Source: Ruegeria sp. PrR005 (GTDB lineage Bacteria > Pseudomonadota > Alphaproteobacteria > Rhodobacterales > Rhodobacteraceae). From it: a stretch of 64,000 nucleotides of DNA. The position numbers and the translations under genes were made by a program. The stretch spans positions 1 to 64,000 of the forward strand of contig NZ_JAAGOX010000006.1 of NCBI RefSeq assembly GCF_010500245.1, in the 5' to 3' direction. Below the pieces are notes generated by a model. It ran no database searches. It saw nothing but the letters and a program-made list of their open reading frames with translations, and was not told where the DNA came from. Shown one piece after another: positions 1-9,007 of this stretch. Every line of letters starts with the position of its first letter. The first letter of the stretch is position 1.

Positions 1-160
1 TGCATTGCCGGACTGAAGATGGGAAAGCGTTCCGCACGCTTAACATCATCGACGAATACAGCCGGGAATGCTTGGCCGGCCCCGGAAACCATCGTCCAGA
101 TGGACCAAAGGCCGGTCATGCACTAACAATCAAATTGGACCACTCAGGTGGGGCTGATCA
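1..160 (+). mobile_element. IS3-family element remnant, internally deleted
   Basis: Frame 3 from position 3 encodes part of an IS3-family OrfB rve domain, with a typical IIDEYSRECLA stretch ending near position 77. The reading then jumps directly to the extreme C-terminus of the same kind of protein (residues like ETIVQMDQRPVMH followed by TAA at 124-126). About 34 bases later comes a sequence that looks like the terminal inverted repeat, ending in GGGGCTGATCA. Most of the catalytic core is therefore deleted and the 5' part lies outside the window. It cannot transpose by itself. Confidence 0.75.
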
Positions 161-470
161 GCGGTTCCAACTGCCGGTCATCGCACCGGCCTGCACCTTG
201 CCGGGACAGAAGGTAATTTCGATCCGTCCAATCCCTGCATCGGGGCAAAGCCTGGCGATCTGAAGCGGATGGATCTGGCTGGTGCGCATAGCAAGAATTC
301 CTCTCAAAGCAGCTTGGCCGCGAAAGGCGGGGTGTCCCTCTCCCCCAACTCGCAGCAGCAAAGCAATGCTCCGAAATAAAACGTATGCAAGGGGTTAGTG
401 CTGTTTTGCAAAACTCCAAGGCAACCATAGTCGGTCCCTCGATTTCGAATCCCTTGCTGCCCGACCTCGG
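161..470. other. Non-coding stretch, no gene recognised
   Basis: Between the IS3 end and the stop of the receiver/EamA gene I find no ORF with recognisable protein character. The short ORFs on either strand look like chance frames. It could hold the terminator of the minus-strand phosphorelay operon, but I see no convincing hairpin followed by a T-run. Confidence 0.4.
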
Positions 471-1994
471 CTACCGCTCGTCCCGCATCCTTAGTGTGAT
501 CCGGAAATCATCCCCCGCGCGCTTTGGTTCGACCAGCCAGAAGCCCACAATCACTAGCAAGAGCGAGGCGATAGCCAGCGGTGACAAACTTTCGCCCAGC
601 AGCAGCATCCCCCAGGCGATCCCGGCCAGCGTTTGTGAATAGGCCATCTGGCTGGCGAAGACTGGCCCTGCTGTCGCCACGAGGTCAAGCGCCAGAACCA
701 ACGCGACTGCTGTCGACACGCCGAGCGTGAACGTGATCACCTCGCGTTGGCCGAAAGAGGCTGAGGGCAGAAACAATGCGTCTTGGGCCATGGCAAACGG
801 CAGCAGGAATAGCGCTGAAAGCGCCATCATCACCCCGACCGTCGCGCCAGCGTCTATGTGCCTCGGGCGCCAGGACATCAGAAGGGTGTGCAGCGAAAGA
901 AGAAAGGGAAGGGCCAACGCCGAGATCAGCCAGAGAAGCTCGCCTTCACCACCAGCGCCCTTCACCAGAAGAACGATGGCTATCCCGGCGAAGCCGAGCC
1001 CGAGACCGGAGAAACGCCGAAGGCTCGGACGTTCGAGCGCAAGAAGCGCGGCCAGAAGGAAAACCATGAACCCACGCGAACTTCCGATAAGCGCAATCAT
1101 CGTGGCCTCGACATGGGCCGAGATTACCACGGTTAGCAACTGGTAGAGTGAGCCGAGCAGCACTGCCCAAAGCGCGAGAAACCCGAAGTCCCGCAATTTC
1201 AAGCGCGGCAGCCCCCGGCGAACGACCGACACCGAAAGACAAAACACCGCGGCGACGACTGCCGACCAGAACACCAGTCCCAGCGGCGGCACATCACTGG
1301 CAGAGGCGAGACGGCCAAGAGCAGGTGCGATCCCAAAGATGCTGCCCGCCGCGAGAACCAGAAGAGTGCCGCGAAGGGTGCGCACCGTCAGGTCAGCGCG
1401 GCGTTCGCGGTCGTAGATTTCCTCGGCCAGGCTGCGAAAGACTTTGGCAAGCGCGCCCAAGGGATCGTTCCTCGCGGCCACGTCTACAATGTCGAGTTCC
1501 GCCGGACGAAAAGCTCCACCTTCGATGACCTGGGCGGCCCGGGTCAGCGTGTCAATATCGCGGAAATAGGCGAGTTCTCTATCGCGGAACCGTTTGCGGG
1601 CCAGAGAGGCGTTGATCCGCGCCTTAAGAATGGCCGGCTCGAAGTTTTTGGGCAGGAAGTCCTCCGCCCCAAGCTCGATGGCGCGGACGACGCTGTCGAT
1701 CTCTTCGTCTAGCGACGAGACCACGATCACCGGGATGTCGCGCAACGCGGCATCGGACTTCATGGCGTTCAACACTTGGTAGCCGTCCACCTCGGGCATG
1801 ACGATGTCCAAAAGCATGATGTCGAAGGGCGTCTCATGCAAGACGGCAAGCGCCTCGGCACCACCAGTGACACGTTTGGAATGGTGGCCGAGCGAGTTCA
1901 CAGCCTTTGCAAGCTTGCGACCACTGACCCGACTGTCGTCGACGATCAGGACCGATGCCTCCGCGATGGTCTCTGGGTCGTTCATGTTGATCAT
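471..1994 (-). CDS. Receiver domain fused to an EamA/DMT-type membrane transporter
   Basis: Residues 13-125 form a CheY-like receiver with the acidic pair (VLIVDD), phospho-acceptor Asp63 in IMLLDIVMPEVDG and conserved Lys116 in LPK. Residues 125-203 are a charged, probably helical linker. From about residue 206 to the end the protein is strongly hydrophobic with about ten predicted membrane helices arranged as two repeats, as in EamA/drug-metabolite transporters, ending in FWLVEPKRAG. Receivers normally end in DNA-binding or enzymatic outputs, so a fused transporter is unusual. The ATG overlaps the TGA of the Hpt gene (ATGA), implying translational coupling and one phosphorelay. Inference: phosphorylation gates or localises export. 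The transported substrate is unknown. Confidence 0.85.
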   Translation of the reverse strand: MINMNDPETIAEASVLIVDDSRVSGRKLAKAVNSLGHHSKRVTGGAEALAVLHETPFDIMLLDIVMPEVDGYQVLNAMKSDAALRDIPVIVVSSLDEEIDSVVRAIELGAEDFLPKNFEPAILKARINASLARKRFRDRELAYFRDIDTLTRAAQVIEGGAFRPAELDIVDVAARNDPLGALAKVFRSLAEEIYDRERRADLTVRTLRGTLLVLAAGSIFGIAPALGRLASASDVPPLGLVFWSAVVAAVFCLSVSVVRRGLPRLKLRDFGFLALWAVLLGSLYQLLTVVISAHVEATMIALIGSSRGFMVFLLAALLALERPSLRRFSGLGLGFAGIAIVLLVKGAGGEGELLWLISALALPFLLSLHTLLMSWRPRHIDAGATVGVMMALSALFLLPFAMAQDALFLPSASFGQREVITFTLGVSTAVALVLALDLVATAGPVFASQMAYSQTLAGIAWGMLLLGESLSPLAIASLLLVIVGFWLVEPKRAGDDFRITLRMRDER

Positions 1995-2371
1995 GTTCCG
2001 ATCCGTGGTCCTTGAAGATCGCCAAGGTTCAGGCCCGACAGTGCGCGCCGGGCGGCGTCCTCTTCGTCGCTGATACGCTGGGCAAGTCCGACGAATTCTT
2101 CAGAACCGCCTTCTCGGCAAGTCTTTTCCAGCTTGGCGCAAAGATCCGCCAGCCGCACTGCGCCGAAATCCCGAGCGTTTGATTTGAGCGTATGGGCGGC
2201 TATTTTGAGCGCGGTCTGGTCTCCTTTACCCGCAGCGTCAAGAATACGCTGGGCGAGATCGGGAGCGTCCTCAAGATAGTCGTCCCGGAGCTCCTCAAGC
2301 TCGTCGATATCCCCTCCCACAATGTCCAGCAGCCGTTTCAGCGCGGCCATGTCGATGTCACCACTCTCCAT
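1991..2371 (-). CDS. Free-standing Hpt phosphotransfer protein
   Basis: This 126-residue, mostly helical acidic protein carries the Hpt signature AAHTLKSNARDFG with the phosphorylatable His at residue 60. Hpt domains shuttle phosphate between a hybrid kinase receiver and a final response regulator. It starts 12 bp after the hybrid kinase, which lacks its own Hpt domain, and its stop overlaps the start of the receiver/transporter gene. That order fits a His-Asp-His-Asp relay encoded in one operon. It acts in the cytoplasm. Confidence 0.9.
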   Translation of the reverse strand: MESGDIDMAALKRLLDIVGGDIDELEELRDDYLEDAPDLAQRILDAAGKGDQTALKIAAHTLKSNARDFGAVRLADLCAKLEKTCREGGSEEFVGLAQRISDEEDAARRALSGLNLGDLQGPRIGT

Positions 2372-2383
2372 CGGCTCTCCAGT

Positions 2384-5300
2384 TTAGTTTCCACTTCCTT
2401 CGCCTTCCTCTCGCTGCGCCTGCCGGAAAGCTGCGCCGCGCTTCAGGCTAGCAACCATTGCCGCTTCGTCCACCGGTTTGCTCAGGTAGTCGTCCATTCC
2501 CGAGTTTAGATAGGCGTCCCGGGCTGAGGCCTGCGCGTTCGCTGTCAGCGCCACAACATAGGGCCGGTGCCGCCCCTCGAAGGCATGCCTGATTTTGGCT
2601 GCGGCTTCGACACCATCCATCTCAGGCATCTCTATGTCCATCAGGATGACATCGTAGCTCCCGCCGGTAGCTAGCCCGATCGCCTCGGCACCGCCGCTGG
2701 CGAGATCGGAGTTGTAACCGTTCTTTGCGAGCATCTTCTGCCCGACCTTTCGGTTGATCCGGTTGTCGTCGACGAGAAGGATCGACAGTGCCTCAGCTCG
2801 AACCTCTGGCACCTCGGTCTCTGGCGCCACGCAACGTTCTTGCCCGCCGATCGCAGAGGCTAGGGCTTGCAGGAGCTGTGCAGACTTCGCTGGCTTCGCT
2901 ATCACAGATGCAAAGCCGACATTTCGGATTTCGGCCCAGAAATCCGGCTCGGCGGGCGTAAGCGAGGTGAAAAGAATCATCGGCGGCGCGGCCTCTCCAA
3001 GCGTGGTGTTGACCCGCTGAGCAAGTTCGAGCCCGCTCATTTCGGGCATCTTGTAATCAATGATCACCACGTCGGGAGTGGGTTCGCCTCTGAGCCGCTC
3101 AAGCGCCTCGTTTGGGGCGCTCAAGACCTCGGGCAACATGCCCCAAGCGCGGAGTCTTTCGTCGATGATCCGCCGGTTGGTCTGGTTGTCGTCCACCACA
3201 AGCGCGGTCTTGCCTCGCAACACCTCGATCCGTGCCCGGCGGTTGTTGCGGTCTGGCAAGGCGCATCCCCGCAGTCGCAAAGCGAAGGAAAAGGTGGAGC
3301 CGCACCCCAGTTCGCTCTCGACCACGATCTCGCCGCCCATCTTTTTGACCAGGCGCTGACTGATGGCCAGACCCAGCCCAGTACCGCCGTAGCGCCGTGT
3401 CGTAGTGGCGTCGACCTGGCTGAATGAGCGAAAGAGCCGGTCCATACGATCTGCAGGAATGCCGATGCCCGTATCACGAACCGAGAAGGCGACATGCGCA
3501 GTATCGGCGGCTTCATGCACGTGCCCAACAAGGCTGACCGTCAACAGGACTTCGCCCTGTTCAGTGAACTTCACGGCGTTGTTCAGCAGGTTTAGCAACA
3601 CCTGCTTGAGCCGGGTCGGGTCGCCTACCAGACCACGTGGGACCTCGGGCGCGATCCGGCAGGCCAGTTCAACGCCCTTTTCGTCGGCCTTAGGCATCAC
3701 CAGTTCCACTGCCGATTCGACAGTCTCGGCGAGGTCGATCTCAAGCTCTTCGAGTTCAAGCGCTCCTGCTTCGACTTTTGAGAAGTCAAGGATGTCGTTG
3801 ATGATTGTCAAAAGCGTGTCGGCCGCGTCGCCGATTGTAGCGGCAAAGTCTCGCTGTTCGGCATCGAGCTTCGTCGAGGCCAGCAGGTTACTCATCCCCA
3901 TGATACCGTTCAACGGCGTTCGGATCTCGTGGCTCATCGTAGCCAGAAACGAGCTTTTCGCCTCGTTGGCGGCTTCTGCCTGCTCCTTGGCTTGTGTTAT
4001 TTCGGCCTCGCGCTGCTTGAGCTCGCTAATGTCCGAATATACCACTACCGAGCCGCCGTCGGTCGTTCGCCGTTTGTCGATCTGGACCCAGCGTCCGTCC
4101 TGCAACTGTCGGACGTTCGATGCACGCGGCGTTCGACCGTCAAGGTCAGCCTCGAGCCGCAGGCCTGAGCCTTTCGGCGCGTCTTGGGCAATTTCTTCTG
4201 CCGAACGCCCAGGTTGGACGAAATCTCCGGTTGGGTCGTTCAGGAAATCCCGGTATCGGGTATTGTATAGAACAAGCCGGTTGTCCGCGTCGTAAAAGGC
4301 AAAACCCTCCGAGATGCTCTCAATGGCGTCGATCAATCGCTGCCGGGTCTCGGCGATCTCACGCAGGTTGCTCTGCTCCATCTCAACGGCTGTGTCCTGG
4401 AAGACGGTAAGCGCTCGCATCAGGCGCGAAACCTCGTCGCGTCCAGTGGGTTTTGGCAGGGAAACGTGCAAGTCGCCCTCGGCAAGGGACAAGGCGGCAT
4501 TGCTGAACGCGCTGAGCCGCGAGCCAAGGCTGCGGTTCACATAAGCGATAGCGCCGATAATTACTGCGAGAGAGGCCAGAAGCACGGTTGCTAGGGTCAG
4601 CCGGCTTGCTTCGAGCGACGAAAGCACTGCAGCGGCCGAGGCGTCGGTGGCCTGACGGGTTTCGGAAACAATTTTCGCGGCAATATCGCTCATCCTCTCG
4701 GTGAGTTCGTTGTTTCTGAGAAGTAGCCCCTCGGTCTGCTTCAGCGCGCCAAGCTCACTCGCACGCAGATCGAAGACTGTCTCGTTTCCGCTTCCGAAGC
4801 CGATCAAGCGCTCCGCTAGCTCGGCGGTATCCGAGATGTCTGTGCGAGAGTCGAGGCGGGCGATTAGTTCCGAGGTTTCGGCCGCAACCGCCCCAAGGTC
4901 CGCCTGCAACCCATTCAGCGCGGTCCGGTCTTCCGAGAATGGAGCGAGGGAGAGGATGCCGACGGTCCGGTTGCCAAGCGTTTCCAGCGCGAGAAGTGTA
5001 CCGTAGCCGACGACGCTGGCGTCATTGATGGCGTCGAGGCTCGCTGCGACTTCGCTGTTGAGGTTGGCGCTCACGGTGACGGTCTGACCCCGGATGAGGA
5101 TGATCGAACGGCGCAGTACGATATCAAGCTGTAGGAAGGTCTGGCGAAGGTCGCGTTCGATTTCTTCCGAATCGAAGGTCGTTGCGGGGTCGGCCAGCGC
5201 CGCTCTGCGGAGTTCGAAGATGCTGTCTGCGCCGGCACCGTAGGCGATGATGCGGTCAATGATCTCCGACAACTCGTTGACGTCGACCACCTGCCGGACC

Positions 5301-6091
5301 GGACCGTTTCCTTTCAGTTCATCGACGTTGCGTGCAGCGATCGAACTCGAAGTGACAAAGTCGCTCCAAGTATCACGGACGGCTTCGTCCGTTGGTGCGG
5401 TCAGCGCACCGATCATTGACTGCTCGATAGTCCCAAGCTGAACTTGCATAGTCAAAAGCGGGATCAACCCCCGTACCCCGAGGTCGTTCAGAAAGGTGAC
5501 CGAAGCCTCGGTGCTGGCGTTCACGCGGTCGATTTCGGCACTGAGGACGTCTAGCTGCTCGGCGATTAGGGGCTCGATGGAGTGGTTGAACGCTGCGTGG
5601 GTCCGGGCAAGGCTCCGGATCCGGCTGCCAAGTTTCCCGCCTAGCTCTATCCTTTGTGCGACGATGGTGGCTAGTGTCTCTGATAGTTCGCCGACGTCGC
5701 GGATCGAGGCCTCAAGGCTAAGGACCGTCTCAGCTCCGCTACCGTGTGTTTCCAACTCGTTGATGACTGATCGGATGCGATCGAGATGCCCCTCGAGAGT
5801 CGACATCCGGGCTTCAAGCTGATCGGCGTTTTCGGAACTGGCGACCGAGGCGGCGGCGTTGCGGATGTTCGTTGTATCCTCAGCAACCCGGTGCGCGATG
5901 ACGAGGGCCGGAATGCTCTCGTTTGATATAGAGGTGAGTTGCTCTTGGATCACGAGGTTGGTGCGGTGCGCGATCAGCGCGCTGATAGCTGCCGACAGGA
6001 AGATGATTATGACGACCAGAAGGAGCTTTCCTCGGATCGTGTAGGGAAGCAAGGCCGAAAGGCCGGACCTTCCTTCGTCTGCCGTTGCCAT
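2384..6091 (-). CDS. TorS-like hybrid sensor histidine kinase with two receivers
   Basis: The 1235-residue protein has a membrane helix near residues 20-44, a very long helical periplasmic region (about 45-495), a second helix (about 497-517) and HAMP. A PAS domain (about 585-690), HisKA with SHEIRTPLNG (His near 721) and an HATPase with N, G1 (DTGIGIP) and G2 (GGTGLGLA) boxes follow. Two receivers, starting near 965 (LVVDDNQTN) and 1105 (LLVDDNRIN), each keep the acceptor Asp. The large helical sensor resembles TorS, whose partner TorT is a periplasmic binding protein. The gene directly upstream is also a periplasmic binding protein, so I infer it presents the ligand. No internal Hpt domain is present; the next gene supplies it. 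Confidence 0.9.
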   Translation of the reverse strand: MATADEGRSGLSALLPYTIRGKLLLVVIIIFLSAAISALIAHRTNLVIQEQLTSISNESIPALVIAHRVAEDTTNIRNAAASVASSENADQLEARMSTLEGHLDRIRSVINELETHGSGAETVLSLEASIRDVGELSETLATIVAQRIELGGKLGSRIRSLARTHAAFNHSIEPLIAEQLDVLSAEIDRVNASTEASVTFLNDLGVRGLIPLLTMQVQLGTIEQSMIGALTAPTDEAVRDTWSDFVTSSSIAARNVDELKGNGPVRQVVDVNELSEIIDRIIAYGAGADSIFELRRAALADPATTFDSEEIERDLRQTFLQLDIVLRRSIILIRGQTVTVSANLNSEVAASLDAINDASVVGYGTLLALETLGNRTVGILSLAPFSEDRTALNGLQADLGAVAAETSELIARLDSRTDISDTAELAERLIGFGSGNETVFDLRASELGALKQTEGLLLRNNELTERMSDIAAKIVSETRQATDASAAAVLSSLEASRLTLATVLLASLAVIIGAIAYVNRSLGSRLSAFSNAALSLAEGDLHVSLPKPTGRDEVSRLMRALTVFQDTAVEMEQSNLREIAETRQRLIDAIESISEGFAFYDADNRLVLYNTRYRDFLNDPTGDFVQPGRSAEEIAQDAPKGSGLRLEADLDGRTPRASNVRQLQDGRWVQIDKRRTTDGGSVVVYSDISELKQREAEITQAKEQAEAANEAKSSFLATMSHEIRTPLNGIMGMSNLLASTKLDAEQRDFAATIGDAADTLLTIINDILDFSKVEAGALELEELEIDLAETVESAVELVMPKADEKGVELACRIAPEVPRGLVGDPTRLKQVLLNLLNNAVKFTEQGEVLLTVSLVGHVHEAADTAHVAFSVRDTGIGIPADRMDRLFRSFSQVDATTTRRYGGTGLGLAISQRLVKKMGGEIVVESELGCGSTFSFALRLRGCALPDRNNRRARIEVLRGKTALVVDDNQTNRRIIDERLRAWGMLPEVLSAPNEALERLRGEPTPDVVIIDYKMPEMSGLELAQRVNTTLGEAAPPMILFTSLTPAEPDFWAEIRNVGFASVIAKPAKSAQLLQALASAIGGQERCVAPETEVPEVRAEALSILLVDDNRINRKVGQKMLAKNGYNSDLASGGAEAIGLATGGSYDVILMDIEMPEMDGVEAAAKIRHAFEGRHRPYVVALTANAQASARDAYLNSGMDDYLSKPVDEAAMVASLKRGAAFRQAQREEGEGSGN

Positions 6092-6149
6092 TGCGCGCCT
6101 TTCCTATCCCTTCTCGCCAGTGCGTTTACCCGGCCAGGTCACCTACGCA

Positions 6150-7298
6150 TCAGAGCTTCAGCTCGAAATCCTTGATATCTTCGGGATTGATGTAAGCCAC
6201 TGCCGGGTTAAGCATCACGTCGAGGTGCAGCTTGAATACCCGTGCAGAGTCGGTGTCCCGGTTCGCCCATTCGAACCAGAGGGGCAGGGCAATCTTGCGG
6301 AACCGCCCCACGTCGTCCTCGGACAGCCGTGTGACCTCGACGCCGGCCTCAGCGAACTTCGTCCAGGCAGCAACATTGGCCTCTTGGTGGGCTGTGAAGT
6401 GTTTGATCGAGAAGGCGCGTACAAGCTCCGTCAGCAGTTCCTGTGTCGCTGCGGGGAAACTATTCCAGACGTTTTGGTTGAAGACGACGATTGTCAGGTC
6501 TACCGGCTGATGCAGGCAGGGCGTCGAGGTCGGACCCATGACGATGTATTTGCTGACTTCGGCGAAACCGAGGTCGTAATTCATCGCTGGTCCGGTGAAG
6601 TCTGCCGCGTCGATCGCGCCGGAGGCCAGCGCCGGTTGCACCTCGGACCCCGCGAGCGCGATGGTTCGCGCCCCAATGGCCTCGAAGCAGTCAGCTACGA
6701 TCCCTCCGGGCATCCGAAGGTTCAACCCCCGGAAATCGTCAAGCGAGCGGATCGGCTTGTTGGAGTGAATGAGGTTCATGTCGTGGTGTACGTGGCCGAC
6801 ATAGTGCAAGCCATGGCGGGCGTATAGTTCGCGGGCCAGCTCGGTGCCGCCGTAGCTATCGAACAACATGTCCCATTGGTGCGGATGGGGCAGCCCCATC
6901 GGAAAGGACGTCAGTAGAGCTCCCGCGGGCATCGCTCCGGTGATTGCTGCATAATGTGGGACCCAGTGCATGCCATCGAGTACACCCGCTGAAGTAGCAG
7001 TCATCATGTCGAAGATTTCAGAAACCGTTCCGCCCGCGAAAGGGACGAACTCGATTTCGCCTGCGGTCAGTTCGACGATGCTCTTGCACCAGGTTTCAAA
7101 TGTCCGGTAGCCGATCGTGTTCTCTGTCCAGAGTGATTGGATCTTCAGCTTCCTTCCAACAGAAACCTGAGCGTTGCCCACAAACGGAGCCGCCACGGCC
7201 CCTGCGCTCGCGGCAGCTGCCACGAAAAGCGCGTTGCGTCTTGTCGTGTTCGGCGTGACGACGGCCGACTCCCGCCGGGATTGTCCCCGGTGTGTCAT
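6150..7298 (-). CDS. TRAP-type (DctP-like) periplasmic binding protein, Tat-exported, probable co-sensor
   Basis: The N-terminus has a twin-arginine signal (TTRRNALFVAAAAS) followed by a mature DctP-like protein of about 340 residues, with family stretches such as RSLDDFRGLNLRMPGG and LASGAIDAADFTGP. A strong Shine-Dalgarno (GGGAGGTGAG) supports this ATG. DctP proteins bind organic acids in the periplasm for TRAP permeases, but no DctQ or DctM gene is nearby; the next gene, 58 bp on, is a hybrid kinase. I infer it acts as the ligand-binding partner of that kinase. It could still serve a permease encoded elsewhere. Confidence 0.85.
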   Translation of the reverse strand: MTHRGQSRRESAVVTPNTTRRNALFVAAAASAGAVAAPFVGNAQVSVGRKLKIQSLWTENTIGYRTFETWCKSIVELTAGEIEFVPFAGGTVSEIFDMMTATSAGVLDGMHWVPHYAAITGAMPAGALLTSFPMGLPHPHQWDMLFDSYGGTELARELYARHGLHYVGHVHHDMNLIHSNKPIRSLDDFRGLNLRMPGGIVADCFEAIGARTIALAGSEVQPALASGAIDAADFTGPAMNYDLGFAEVSKYIVMGPTSTPCLHQPVDLTIVVFNQNVWNSFPAATQELLTELVRAFSIKHFTAHQEANVAAWTKFAEAGVEVTRLSEDDVGRFRKIALPLWFEWANRDTDSARVFKLHLDVMLNPAVAYINPEDIKDFELKL

Positions 7299-7434
7299 TG
7301 TTGCTCACCTCCCACATTTCTTTCGCGGAGCCCGTGCCCGGAACGGACGTCGGATCACCGGAGCGGTAATACAACTATTAACCCCGTCGTTTGGGATAGC
7401 TACAAAAAATAGGTTGCTTGACACAATGAGGCGG

Positions 7435-7767
7435 TGTCAGAAGGAATCCGGTTGAGGCGGGCAGGGCGGCCTCGTAGCCTCTCAGCATGTCGAAACGCGA
7501 TCCGTTCACGTACTTCCACAGCACGCGCAACTGCCATTCCGACGACGAAAACGGGCGATGCTGCGCTTCATTCGGATGCGAAGTTTGCAGAAATTGGCTT
7601 CCGTCCACGCCTCGGTCTTCAACCATTTCAACTCGGAGCGCAGCCTCACCAGCCGACGGAATTTCAAGTTGAACCGCGCTGCGGCTCTGGCCGAGTTGCG
7701 TAGGCTTGGCGCTGCCTGAGTTCCTGCGGTTCGTAGGAAACCGAGACTGGCTGGAATTTGTCTGACA
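7435..7767 (+). mobile_element. IS6-like remnant A, internally deleted
   Basis: Both ends match the fuller copy at 25109-25913: it begins TGTCAGAAGG and ends in TTTGTCTGACA, and the transposase start (ATGTCGAAACGCGATCC) is preserved. After about 85 bases the sequence jumps to the C-terminal coding part (NHFNSERSLTS region), removing roughly 470 bp including the catalytic core. It is non-functional and separates the phosphorelay operon from the YcaO gene. Confidence 0.75.
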
Positions 7768-7787
7768 GGTCGGTGGTTTGGACAGTA

Positions 7788-8978
7788 TCACAGTCGAAGT
7801 ATCACACTGTTAGGCGCGGCGGCTGCCGGTTCAAGGTCAGCCTCGTCTGGCGCCAGCAGGCGCGCCCTGCCAAATCTTGGTTTCCAGTGGCACAGATCAG
7901 GCGAGATCGCGCGCCAGACCGACACACCGACGAAGTTGTGCGTCATGTTGTGGAATGCCAGTCGGACACCGTGCTGCTGTAGTGCGGGCAGCAACTCGTC
8001 CGGCATGACCGCCGGACGCAGTGGCGCTGCGGTTGCCAGCGCACCGAGCGGCGACGTTTTCGGCGACACCTCGGCCAACCAGCGCCGCAATCCGGGACGC
8101 ATCTGTCCGGTCTGCAATCCGGCCTCGACCAGCAGTGCCATTTGGCCCATCTCGCTGGTGGCCTTCTGCGCAGCGACCGGATGCGATAGCCCGGCGGCGA
8201 ACCCCATAGACACGCTACCGGTTTCCGGATCGTCGGTGACAGCGGCCACCACCGGTACTCCAAGGTCGGTGGTGATATCGAACAACCGAAGGTTTCGGCC
8301 TCGATCGCCAAACCAGCCGAGAAGTTCGTCGAATTCTGGGCCCAGGTTTGCGGTGTCGAGCACCGCGCGCGCGCGGTTACCATACCACCAGCGACCGGTG
8401 GCGTCGCGCTCGATCAGTTCCAGAACTGCCGCCTGCCGCGCTGCGGCGTCGGTTTCACCGGCGGCGCATCCCGATGTGTCAGCGTAGGAAGACGCGCTAG
8501 TGCCCAGGAACACGGCATCGGTCGGCACCCGGACCGGATCGCCACCGAACGCATCCTCGGCCATGATCCAACCTGTGGCTTGCGCCCCTGCCGGGGGGAT
8601 CCAGTCTGTTCCGTCCAGCCGTTCGTTCCAGCTGCTGCGGGCATCCGACTGTTCGGGCGAGAACCCCAGCAACTCCGTCAACCGCCAGCACTTACCCTCG
8701 CCCAGCGGCGCATCGGGCGGCATGACGGCCTCGTCGCCCCATGTTATCGTGCTGGCCAGTTCAGCGGCTTCGCCGAGTGCGCTGGTCTCTGCCGCGTCGA
8801 AGGACAGGCCCCGTCCGCCCGCCACCCGACCGTTTTCAAGGCGCAGACCGGGCGGCAACGCCCCCCAAGCCGCCGCCGCAGCCTGGGTCGGCAGAGCCAG
8901 ACAACAGCGAACCGGCCAATCCGGCGGCGCAATATCAACAACGTCGAAATAGTCACGCAACTTGTCTAAGGTTGACAC
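7788..8978 (-). CDS. YcaO-domain protein
   Basis: The central part carries the YcaO ATP-binding signature: SGCAAGETDAAARQAAVLEL followed by IERDA. The C-terminal stretch VSVWRAISPDLCHWKPRFGRARL matches the usual end of the fold. YcaO enzymes use ATP to activate peptide amides (azoline, thioamide or amidine formation) or assist RimO-type modification. The proline-rich C-terminus typical of azoline cyclodehydratases is missing, and no E1-like or TfuA partner is adjacent. I chose the GTG at 8978 because AAGAGGT lies 6 bases upstream; a TTG at 9020 would overlap the divergent gene. Its substrate is unknown; the heme peroxidase operon and cyclase regulator are neighbours. Confidence 0.85.
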   Translation of the reverse strand: MSTLDKLRDYFDVVDIAPPDWPVRCCLALPTQAAAAAWGALPPGLRLENGRVAGGRGLSFDAAETSALGEAAELASTITWGDEAVMPPDAPLGEGKCWRLTELLGFSPEQSDARSSWNERLDGTDWIPPAGAQATGWIMAEDAFGGDPVRVPTDAVFLGTSASSYADTSGCAAGETDAAARQAAVLELIERDATGRWWYGNRARAVLDTANLGPEFDELLGWFGDRGRNLRLFDITTDLGVPVVAAVTDDPETGSVSMGFAAGLSHPVAAQKATSEMGQMALLVEAGLQTGQMRPGLRRWLAEVSPKTSPLGALATAAPLRPAVMPDELLPALQQHGVRLAFHNMTHNFVGVSVWRAISPDLCHWKPRFGRARLLAPDEADLEPAAAAPNSVILRL

Positions 8979-9007
8979 AGTGGACCTCTTTCTCAGGTGG
9001 CGACAGA

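Noticed and set aside
471-1994. Reading the receiver-EamA gene as two genes with a missing stop
   Set aside because: The frame is continuous through a long plausible helical linker, with no ribosome site or start near the first membrane helix.
8741-9007. Extended N-terminus of the cyclase gene
   Set aside because: The extra 89 codons lie antisense to the YcaO coding region; the ribosome site and domain start support ATG 9008.
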